A DNA stretch of 5,211 nucleotides, from contig JAHFOU010000079.1 of the NCBI GenBank assembly GCA_023261525.1, forward strand, positions 1 through 5,211. Direction: 5' to 3'. This document shows positions 1 through 5,211 of this stretch, piece by piece. The notes under the pieces were generated by a model. It was not told the DNA's origin. It worked only from the letters and a program-made list of their open reading frames with translations, and searched no databases. Positions within the stretch are counted from its first letter, which is position 1. The number at the start of each line of letters is the position of its first letter. A program made the translations under genes and the position numbers. Source of the stretch: Planctomycetota bacterium. GTDB taxonomy: Bacteria; Planctomycetota; SBBH01; JAHFOU01.

Positions 1-1
1 C

Positions 2-1039
2 CCGGAGCTGGCCGGGGACCCGAGCTTCGTGGAGCGCTTCCTGCGCGAGGCGAGGTACCTGGCCCGGATGCGCCACCCCAGCCTGGTCACCATCCACGAC
101 GTGGTCACCTCGGGACCCGTGCCGTACCTGGTCATGGAGTTCGTCGACGGCCCCACCCTGGGCCAGCGCCTCTCGTCCGGAGGCCGCCTTCCCTGGGAGA
201 GGACGAAGGCCCTGCTCGATCCTATCCTCTCGGCCGTAGCGGCCATGCACGCGGCCGGGCTGGTGCACCGGGACCTCAAGCCGGGCAACATCCTGCTGGA
301 CGCCGAGGGCCAGCCCAAGGTCATGGACTTCGGGCTGGCCAAGGACGCCACGGAGGCCGCGCTCACCCAGTCCGGCGCCATCCTGGGCACCCCGGAGTAC
401 ATGTCCCCGGAGCAGGCCAAGGGGGATCCGGTGAGCCCCGCCTCGGATGTCTACAGCCTGGGGGTGATGGCCTACCACATGGTCACGGGCAGGCCTCCCT
501 TCCAGGGGCCGAGCACGGTGGCCACCCTGCGCATGGTCTGCCAGGACGACGCGGCGCCCCTGGAGAGGGCCGTGCCGGACCTGCCCGCCGAGGCCTGCGC
601 CTGGATCCGGCGGGCGATGTCCAAGGACCCGGCTTCGCGTTTCCGGGACGCGGCCGAGGCGCTGAAGAACCTCCGGGAGGGCGACGCGAGCGGATTTCGA
701 GGCGAGCCGGAGCCGCGGACGGCGAAGGCCGCCTCGTCCCTCGCAGGCGCGGCAGGAGGCCGCGCCGAGAATGAGCGAGCGTCGCCCTCCCGGAGATGGA
801 TCGTGCTGGCCGGCGGGATTGCGGCTGTCCTCCTGCTGGCCCTGCTCCTCAGGCACCGGGAGAAGCCCCTGCCCCCGGCCGTCCTGAACGGCCCCGGCGA
901 GGCCTCCCTGCGGGGCGGCCTGAGGGCCGTCCGGTCCACCCCCGACGGCGGTCATGAAGTGGTGCTGAGCGTCGACGGCAGGGACCGCACGATCGCCGTC
1001 CCGGCCGGCGCCAAGGCCGAACTGACCCTGGAACCCTAG
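2..1039 (+). CDS. Membrane-anchored Hanks-type serine/threonine protein kinase, 5'-truncated by the window edge
   Basis: Transfers phosphate from ATP to Ser/Thr of protein substrates; the kinase domain should be cytoplasmic. The frame is open to the window edge, and the codons before the GTG at 29 (reading PELAGDPSF) continue the kinase fold just before helix C, so that GTG is not the start. The P-loop and catalytic Lys lie upstream, outside the window. Counting from the GTG codon as residue 1, I see the helix-C REAR motif (Glu7), HRDLKPGN at 80-87 (catalytic Asp82, Asn87), DFG at 100-102, GTPEYMSPE at 120-128, the SDVYSLGV segment at 139-146, and the late conserved Arg in DPASRF. All visible catalytic residues are intact, and HRD marks it as an RD kinase. 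An Ala/Arg-rich linker (about 215-256) leads to one membrane helix (about 257-274) and a 62-residue tail, probably extracytoplasmic, with no PASTA, WD40 or TPR repeat. It is followed 24 bp later by the PIN/TRAM gene. The substrate is unknown; the kinase call is secure. Confidence -1.
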   Translation, partial: PELAGDPSFVERFLREARYLARMRHPSLVTIHDVVTSGPVPYLVMEFVDGPTLGQRLSSGGRLPWERTKALLDPILSAVAAMHAAGLVHRDLKPGNILLDAEGQPKVMDFGLAKDATEAALTQSGAILGTPEYMSPEQAKGDPVSPASDVYSLGVMAYHMVTGRPPFQGPSTVATLRMVCQDDAAPLERAVPDLPAEACAWIRRAMSKDPASRFRDAAEALKNLREGDASGFRGEPEPRTAKAASSLAGAAGGRAENERASPSRRWIVLAGGIAAVLLLALLLRHREKPLPPAVLNGPGEASLRGGLRAVRSTPDGGHEVVLSVDGRDRTIAVPAGAKAELTLEP

Positions 1040-1046
1040 AGACCCC

Positions 1047-1063
1047 GAGAGGACCCCCCCCCC
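1047..1063 (+). promoter_or_regulatory. Shine-Dalgarno GAGAGGA followed by a ten-C spacer before the PIN/TRAM start
   Basis: GAGAGGA (1047-1053) is a good anti-16S match, and the whole 10-nt spacer (1054-1063) up to the ATG at 1064 is cytosine. The site supports that ATG as the start. The homopolymer is unusual because changes in its length would alter the SD-to-start spacing directly. No terminator-like hairpin is visible between the kinase stop at 1039 and this site, which favours co-transcription with the kinase. Confidence -1.
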
Positions 1064-2056
1064 ATGCTGCTCAACCTGGCCCGCGTGCTCTTCATCCTGG
1101 CCTGCATGGCCCTGGGGGTCCTGCTGGCCTCCGTGGCCCAGGACTCCAGGCTGGCCGGTGCCCTCCTGGGCGGGGCCCTGGGCATCGTCGTCATCGGATT
1201 GGAGTTCGGCGTGGCCCGGCGCTACGCCTCCCAGGTCCCCACCCTGATCCTGGGCCTCGCCCTGGGTTTCGTGGCCGCCCAGCTGGCCTCGCCCGCCGCC
1301 CACAACATCCCCTGGGTGAGGTCCCAGTCGGCGGACGCCCAGGCCCTGGTGGACGTCTTCCTCATCCTGCTCTTCTCCTACCTCGCCGTGGCGGTCATCG
1401 TGCAGACCAAGGACGAGTTCAAATTCTCCATCCCCTACGTGCAGTTCCGCCGCGAGGGGCGGGGTCGCCGGGCCCTCCTCCTCGACACCTCGGCCCTGAT
1501 CGACGGGCGCATCCTGGAGATCGTCTCCAGCGGGATGCTGGACGCCCCCCTGCTCCTGGCCCGCCCCGTGCTCCTGGAGCTCCAGACCGTGGCGGACTCC
1601 ACGGACCGCCTCAAACGCACCCGCGGCCGCCGGGGCCTGGACGTCCTCCAGCGCCTCCAGGCCAACCCCCGCCTGGAGGTCCGCCTGGACGAGGCGATGC
1701 GCCAGGGCGGGGAGGACGTGGACCAGCATCTCGTGCGCTTGGCCAAGCGCCTGGACGCCCGGCTGGTCACGACGGATCTGAACCTGGAGAAGGTGGCCCA
1801 GGTGGAGGGGGTGGACGTCCTGAACGTGGCCTCCCTGGCCAATCTCCTGAGGCCCGCGGTCCTGGCCGGGGAGGTCTTCGAGCTCCGCCTGGTGAGGCCC
1901 GGGGACGAGCCGGGCCAGGGCGTGGGCTTCCTGGAGGACGGGACCATGGTGGTGGTGGAGGGGGCCCGTGAGCGGGTGGGGCAGACGGTCCACGCCACGG
2001 CGACGAACACCCTGCAGACCAGCGCCGGCCGCCTCGTCTTCGCGAAGCTCGCCTAG
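1064..2056 (+). CDS. Membrane-anchored PIN/TRAM domain protein (YacL-type putative ribonuclease)
   Basis: Predicted metal-dependent RNase tethered to the inner membrane; 330 residues, near the usual YacL-type length. Hydrophobic segments at about 5-24, 30-49, 58-77 and 95-114 form an N-terminal four-helix membrane region. The PIN domain runs from about 137 to 262, opening with LLLDTSALIDGR. Acidic residues that fit the PIN metal site are Asp141, Glu172 (LLELQ), Asp220 (VDQHLV) and Asp238 (TTDLNLEKVA). The C-terminal TRAM domain (about 267-327) carries the family signatures EPGQGVGFLEDGTMVVVEGA and LQTSAGRLVFA; TRAM is a small beta-barrel associated with RNA binding. The ATG start is backed by an SD 10 nt upstream. 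The stop overlaps the next gene's GTG by one base. Homologues of this architecture include B. subtilis YacL. Nuclease activity and RNA target are inferred from the family; the domain assignment is very strong. All expected acidic residues are present, so an active enzyme is likely. Confidence -1.
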   Translation: MLLNLARVLFILACMALGVLLASVAQDSRLAGALLGGALGIVVIGLEFGVARRYASQVPTLILGLALGFVAAQLASPAAHNIPWVRSQSADAQALVDVFLILLFSYLAVAVIVQTKDEFKFSIPYVQFRREGRGRRALLLDTSALIDGRILEIVSSGMLDAPLLLARPVLLELQTVADSTDRLKRTRGRRGLDVLQRLQANPRLEVRLDEAMRQGGEDVDQHLVRLAKRLDARLVTTDLNLEKVAQVEGVDVLNVASLANLLRPAVLAGEVFELRLVRPGDEPGQGVGFLEDGTMVVVEGARERVGQTVHATATNTLQTSAGRLVFAKLA

Positions 2057-3372
2057 TGCTGGTCCCCCCCGGACTGGAGGACGCGCCACCCAGGGTACGG
2101 CGGGCCCTGGGCTGGTCGGCTGCGGAAGGCACCCTGTTCTCGGTGATGGACGGGCTGGCGGGCCCTGGGCTGGGCCTCTACGCGGTGGCGCTGGGCATGC
2201 CGGACCTGGTCGTGGGCCTCCTGGGCTCCCTGCCCTGGCTGGCCGGCTCCCTCTCCCAGCTCCTCTGCCCCTGGCTGGAGCAACGCTTCGGGAGCCGCAA
2301 GCGCGCCATCCTGGCCGGAGGCCTCGTCCATGCCCTGGCCATGGCCGCGATCCCCTGGGTGGAGTCGGTCCCCCCGGGGACGCCCCGGGCAGCGGCCCTC
2401 CTCGCCGTCGCCTGCCTGTCCCTCGCCGGCTTCCTGGTGACCGTGCCCCTCTGGGCCTCCTGGATGGGCGACCTCCTTCCCCCCCTTGCCCGGGAGCGCT
2501 GCATGGCCTGGAGGGCCCTGCCGGCCCAGCTCGGCATGGCCGCCGGGGTCCTGGCCATGGGCGAATGGATGCATGCCCATGAGGGCGCGGGCCGGGGGAC
2601 GCTGGAGGCCTTCCGGACCCTCTTCCTGGTCGCCGCGGGCTTCCGCCTCGCCGGCCTCGTCTGCATGGCCCTCCAGTACGAGCCTCCCGCCCGGGAGGAG
2701 CGCCGCAAGGAAGCGGAGTCCGGATCCGTCCCCGTTCCCGTCAAGGGCCTCGGCCGGGTGGCCGCCTTCTTCGCGGTCTTCCATCTGGTCCTCTTCGTCT
2801 CGGCCCCCTATTTCAACCCCTACATGAGGATGGCGGGCCTGGACTACCGCCGGATCTCCTGGATCCTGGCCGTGAGCTTCCCGGTGAAGATGCTCTTCCT
2901 GCCCGCCTGGGCGCGGGCGGCCTCCCGCTACGGGAGCCGCCGGGTCATCCTGGTCTCGGGGATGCTGACCAGCATCCTGCCCCTGCTCTGGGCCGTGCCC
3001 GGGGGCTGGGCCTACCTGGTGGGCGTGCAGGTGCTCAACGGCATGGTCTGGGGCGGCATCGAGCTCTGCGAGATCCCCTACCTCCTGTCCCTCATGACGC
3101 CCCAGGAGTGCACCCGGAGGATGGCGGGGTACTTCTCGCTCAGAAGCCTGGCGGACTGCCTGGGGGCCCTGGGCGGGGACTTCTCCATGGGACGGGCGAG
3201 GGCCTGGGGCTGGTCGGCCAGCGCGGGGCTCTACCGGTACGCTTTCCTGCTCTCCGGCCTGGGCCGTGCCGTGGCGGTCCTGGCGGCCGCGAAGTCCCTG
3301 CCGGAGACCGCGCCCGAGTCGCGCCGGGCGGGGCCCTGGCGCCTGGCCGGCCAGGTGGCCGCCTTCCGCTGA
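2056..3372 (+). CDS. Major facilitator superfamily (MFS) transporter, substrate unknown
   Basis: Inner-membrane secondary transporter of 438 residues, a normal MFS length. About 12 hydrophobic segments are arranged as two halves: TM2 about 53-72, TM3 83-101, TM4 113-136, TM5 153-172, TM6 187-206, then a charged central loop (about 207-232) and TM7-12 (233-412). The MFS loop 2-3 motif appears in degenerate form as EQRFGSRKRAIL (75-86) and recurs in the second half as SRYGSRRVILVSG (290-302), the expected pseudo-symmetry. The acidic residue usual in motif A is Glu75 or shifted, so this is a divergent branch. The start chosen is GTG at 2056, whose G is the last base of the preceding TAG stop (TAGTG). 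No convincing SD precedes it, so translation probably depends on reinitiation after the PIN/TRAM gene. The next in-frame ATG (residue 31) would cut into TM1. I see no substrate signature; an efflux or nutrient role cannot be distinguished. Confidence -1.
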   Translation: MLVPPGLEDAPPRVRRALGWSAAEGTLFSVMDGLAGPGLGLYAVALGMPDLVVGLLGSLPWLAGSLSQLLCPWLEQRFGSRKRAILAGGLVHALAMAAIPWVESVPPGTPRAAALLAVACLSLAGFLVTVPLWASWMGDLLPPLARERCMAWRALPAQLGMAAGVLAMGEWMHAHEGAGRGTLEAFRTLFLVAAGFRLAGLVCMALQYEPPAREERRKEAESGSVPVPVKGLGRVAAFFAVFHLVLFVSAPYFNPYMRMAGLDYRRISWILAVSFPVKMLFLPAWARAASRYGSRRVILVSGMLTSILPLLWAVPGGWAYLVGVQVLNGMVWGGIELCEIPYLLSLMTPQECTRRMAGYFSLRSLADCLGALGGDFSMGRARAWGWSASAGLYRYAFLLSGLGRAVAVLAAAKSLPETAPESRRAGPWRLAGQVAAFR

Positions 3373-3379
3373 GCCGGCC

Positions 3380-5107
3380 CTACTTCTTCTGGCGGATCTG
3401 CTCCTCGAACTGGGCCACCTGGGGCAGGACAGCGTCCTCGGGGTACTCCAGGGTGTAGGCGAAGCGGAGGGTCCTGGACTCCCCCGGGCCCACCGTGAGG
3501 TCCCAGCGGGCCACGCCCCGCTCATTCTCCTGGGGTTCGGGCTTGAGGGTGCGGATCCGTACCGAGACCTGGTCGTCCTGGGAAACCGGGAAGGATTCGT
3601 GGATGGCGATCCGGGCCTCGGCGGCGCGGAAGTTCTCCACGGTGACGACGTAGGCGACCTCCAGGCGCTTGCGCTTCGAGAAGAAGGCCTTCGAGCTCTC
3701 CCGGCCGTCCAGCTCCCGGGAGACCTTGATCCGCTCGTCCACGCCCAGGGTGACCGAGGCGGATTCCCCCGGCGCGACGAAGTCCAGGGTGGAGCTCCCG
3801 ACCAGGTCGGGACCGATGAAGATGCTGGCCTGGCCCGGCAGGAAGGGGACGGCCAGGGGGTTGGTCACCTGGCCGGTCACGTAGGTGTTCTGGGAGCGCT
3901 GGGGCACGGCGTGGAAGGTCAGCTGCATGGGCAGGGTCTCCAGGGCCAGGGTCACCCGGTGGGGGTGCCCGTCGCTGGCCACGCTCTCGGGGCGGGCCAC
4001 CTTGAAGACGGCGGAGGACCTGCGCTTCTCGGCGCTCTCGAAGACCAGGCGGACCTGCTCGTTGTTGTCCAGCAGGAGCTGGTGGGCCTTCTGCAGGCCG
4101 TTGACCCGGTTGGAGTATTGGTTCTTGAGGTTGGTGCAGGGGTTCCAGGAGCTCAGGGTCTGCTCCTCCTCGGCAACCTGCCCCTGGACCGCGGCCGGCG
4201 CGGCACCCAGGAACCAGGGCTGGGGCTCGGGCGCCCGCATGCGGACGGCCGGGCTGGCCGCCGACAGGGTGAGGACGGCGGCATTCCAGTCCTCCCCGGT
4301 GGCCTGCTGGATCACGGCGTGGTAGGTCATCTCCAGGGTCCCGTGCTCCAGGTCGGCCCGGGCGTCGTAGGCGGGGAACCACAGGGCGCCCGGCAGCATG
4401 TAGGAGAGGCTGAGCTCCACCTCCCCCGGGGCCTGGATGTCGAGGACCGCGGTCACCTCTTTCTGCTCCAGGCGCGCGCCGCTCCTCAGCTGCTCCAGCT
4501 CGCTGCGCTTGGCGTTCAGGGCCGGCTCCAGCTCCTGGAGGGCGGCCTGGGCCTTGCGGACCCTCTCTGCGCCCTTGATCCGCTCGTCGGTCAGGAACTC
4601 GAGGACCGCGCGGTAGTCCTGGACGTTGGGTCCCGCGCCCTGGTCCCGTCCCAGGTCCCGGGAGATGCGCTCGCTCTTGGACACCTGGACGGAGTCCAGG
4701 AACTGGCGGCCCGACTCGATGACCGTAAGGATATCACGCTGCTCCCGGAGGCGCTCCCCCAGGACCTGGAGCTCGGCCTCCAGCTTCCGGACCGCCTCCT
4801 CCTGGTGCTGGGTCAGGAAGGTCTTGCGGGCCTGGAGGGACTCCAGGCGAGCGGGGCCGGAGAGCTTGAGCCTCAGCGAGGCGTCCTCCAGCTCGGAAGG
4901 CAGTCCCGGGAAGACGAGGGTCCTCAGGCCCTTGTCGGCGGCCTGGGCCTTGGCCGTGCGCGAGACCAGGGCGCGGTCGAGGTAGACCGTGACCGCCTCG
5001 ATGCGGGAGGCGACCGCGGTTTCGGCCGTCGGCTCCTGGGCCGCCTCGCTGGCGGGGCCGGAGAGCACGGTAAGGGCGGCGAAGAGGGCGAGGGCGGGCA
5101 TCTTCAT
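3380..5107 (-). CDS. Exported DUF4140/DUF4139 domain protein (mucoidy inhibitor MuiA family)
   Basis: A 575-residue secreted or periplasmic protein, within the usual 500-700 residue range of the family. The first 23 residues form a signal peptide (MK, hydrophobic core ALALFAALTVL, likely cleavage after ASEA); there is no lipobox Cys. The DUF4140 region (about 36-135) begins with the typical EAVTVYLDRALVSR, followed by Glu/Gln/Arg-rich heptad-like helices (about 95-215) that are probably coiled coil. DUF4139 spans about 225-555 and includes SLSYMLPGALWFPAYDARAD, the TYHAVIQQATGEDW segment, and C-terminal strands ending in TLRFAYTLEYPED. The ATG at 5107 is chosen over the in-frame ATG two codons later because AGGAG lies 8 nt upstream of it. 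The gene converges on the MFS gene with 7 bp between stops, so it is a separate unit. The MuiA name comes from a reported mucoidy-inhibiting family member; the biochemical function is not established, so no gene symbol is given. Domain call firm, role unknown. Confidence -1.
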   Translation of the reverse strand: MKMPALALFAALTVLSGPASEAAQEPTAETAVASRIEAVTVYLDRALVSRTAKAQAADKGLRTLVFPGLPSELEDASLRLKLSGPARLESLQARKTFLTQHQEEAVRKLEAELQVLGERLREQRDILTVIESGRQFLDSVQVSKSERISRDLGRDQGAGPNVQDYRAVLEFLTDERIKGAERVRKAQAALQELEPALNAKRSELEQLRSGARLEQKEVTAVLDIQAPGEVELSLSYMLPGALWFPAYDARADLEHGTLEMTYHAVIQQATGEDWNAAVLTLSAASPAVRMRAPEPQPWFLGAAPAAVQGQVAEEEQTLSSWNPCTNLKNQYSNRVNGLQKAHQLLLDNNEQVRLVFESAEKRRSSAVFKVARPESVASDGHPHRVTLALETLPMQLTFHAVPQRSQNTYVTGQVTNPLAVPFLPGQASIFIGPDLVGSSTLDFVAPGESASVTLGVDERIKVSRELDGRESSKAFFSKRKRLEVAYVVTVENFRAAEARIAIHESFPVSQDDQVSVRIRTLKPEPQENERGVARWDLTVGPGESRTLRFAYTLEYPEDAVLPQVAQFEEQIRQKK

Positions 5108-5114
5108 GGGGCGT

Positions 5115-5121
5115 TCTCCTT
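5115..5121 (-). promoter_or_regulatory. Shine-Dalgarno AAGGAGA of the MuiA-like gene
   Basis: The minus strand reads AAAGGAGA here, a near-perfect anti-16S match with AGGAG 8 nt before the ATG at 5107. The in-frame ATG at 5101 would be 14 nt away, so this site decides the start. Confidence -1.
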
Positions 5122-5152
5122 TCGGAGCATGCTAGCGCGCTTCCCTCGGCCG

Positions 5153-5172
5153 GGGTGTAAAGAGGGGGTAAA
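5153..5172 (-). promoter_or_regulatory. Direct repeat with 11-bp period upstream of the MuiA-like gene; possible regulator-binding site
   Basis: On the + strand GGGNGTAAA occurs at 5153-5161 and again at 5164-5172, exactly 11 bp apart; on the coding strand the copies read TTTACNCCC. Tandem half-sites one helical turn apart are typical of OmpR/PhoB-family response regulators. The proximal TTTACA (5161-5156) also resembles a sigma-70 -35 element, but no good -10 follows at 16-18 bp. With only two copies in a short gap, chance cannot be excluded. Confidence -1.
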
Positions 5173-5179
5173 TCCCTCT
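5161..5179 (-). terminator. Short hairpin just after the stop of the right-edge gene; weak terminator candidate
   Basis: A perfect 6-bp stem (AGAGGG / CCCTCT) with a 7-nt loop starts at the last base of the upstream gene's TGA. On the minus strand only three T residues occur after it, so intrinsic termination would be weak. It overlaps the direct repeat, so the symmetry may instead be incidental or regulatory. Confidence -1.
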
Positions 5180-5211
5180 CAGGCGGGCAGGCGGAAGAGG
5201 CGCCGGGCGTT
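5179..5211 (-). CDS. C-terminal ten codons of a minus-strand gene, possibly a TatD-like or amidohydrolase-type metal-dependent hydrolase
   Basis: Reading the minus strand from the window edge gives NARRLFRLPA and a TGA stop (5181-5179). A closing NARRLF-type helix is common at the C-terminus of TatD-family DNases and amidohydrolase-fold proteins, where it follows a Thr- or Gly-containing turn. The stub is too short to prove this, but the codon choice (CGG CGC CTC TTC CGC CTG) and the non-coding character right after the stop fit a real gene end. It lies 71 bp upstream of the MuiA-like gene on the same strand, so the two could share a transcript. The rest of the gene is outside the window. Confidence -1.
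   Translation of the reverse strand, partial: NARRLFRLPA

Noticed and set aside
29..31. GTG at 29 as the start of the kinase gene
   Set aside because: The frame is open upstream to the window edge with kinase-like residues, and a start here would remove the P-loop and catalytic Lys while every other catalytic motif is intact.
472..939. Minus-strand frame of 155 codons opposite the kinase gene
   Set aside because: Arg/Ala/Ser-rich shadow with no motif, antisense to conserved kinase subdomains and the membrane helix.
1435..2132. Two minus-strand open frames opposite the PIN/TRAM gene
   Set aside because: Arg/Ser/Pro-rich translations without motifs, opposite a gene with unmistakable PIN and TRAM signatures.
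2479..2485. C7 run inside the permease as a phase-variation tract
   Set aside because: Runs of this length recur by chance in such GC-rich coding DNA, and this one sits in ordinary codons; only the C10 spacer stands out.
2053..3525. Long open minus-strand frame (about 490 codons) antisense to the permease
   Set aside because: Its translation is low-complexity Gly/Pro/Arg/His-rich with no domain pattern, it lies opposite a clear 12-helix MFS gene and runs into the MuiA-like gene in another frame. It is a GC-driven shadow.
3522..4382. Minus-strand frame of 286 codons overlapping the MuiA-like gene in another phase
   Set aside because: Pro/Gly/Arg-rich shadow on the same strand; the DUF4139 frame carries the recognisable protein.
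5130..5161. Full sigma-70 promoter for the MuiA-like gene (TTTACA as -35)
   Set aside because: At 16-18 bp the -10 position reads GC-rich sequence; TAGCAT fits only with a 21-bp spacer and would sit against the SD. It is not strong enough to annotate separately.

Overview
This is a GC-rich window of about 70% G+C, coding on nearly every base. It holds four substantial genes and a ten-codon stub of a fifth. The gene set is a Hanks-type Ser/Thr kinase with a single C-terminal membrane helix, a membrane-anchored PIN/TRAM protein, an MFS permease and an exported DUF4140/DUF4139 (MuiA-like) protein. Together with the strong bias to codons such as CTG, GCC and GGC, this suggests a Gram-negative soil or sediment bacterium. 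Acidobacteriota of the Holophaga/Geothrix type is my best guess, and a myxobacterium-like lineage is an alternative. This is inference from gene content and composition; no rRNA or marker gene is present.

Layout. Positions 1-1039 (+) carry a Ser/Thr kinase whose 5' end, with the P-loop and catalytic Lys, lies outside the window. After a 24-bp gap containing a Shine-Dalgarno sequence and an unbroken run of ten C, positions 1064-2056 (+) encode a PIN/TRAM protein of the YacL type. Its stop overlaps by one base (TAGTG) the GTG start of an MFS permease at 2056-3372 (+). The three genes are probably one transcription unit. Only 7 bp separate the permease stop from the stop of the convergent MuiA-like gene (5107-3380, -). 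Upstream of that gene is a 71-bp gap holding a strong ribosome binding site, a short hairpin and an 11-bp-spaced direct repeat. At the right edge are the last ten codons of another minus-strand gene, whose tail resembles a TatD/amidohydrolase C-terminus.

How the genes might work together. The kinase and PIN/TRAM proteins are both predicted to be membrane-anchored with cytoplasmic catalytic domains, and they are probably co-transcribed. A signalling link to RNA processing is therefore conceivable but unproven. The permease substrate and the role of the MuiA-like protein cannot be read from the sequence.

I found no RNA genes, mobile elements, CRISPR arrays or clear novel multi-gene system. The best leads are the C10 tract between SD and start codon, and the helically phased direct repeat upstream of the MuiA-like gene.
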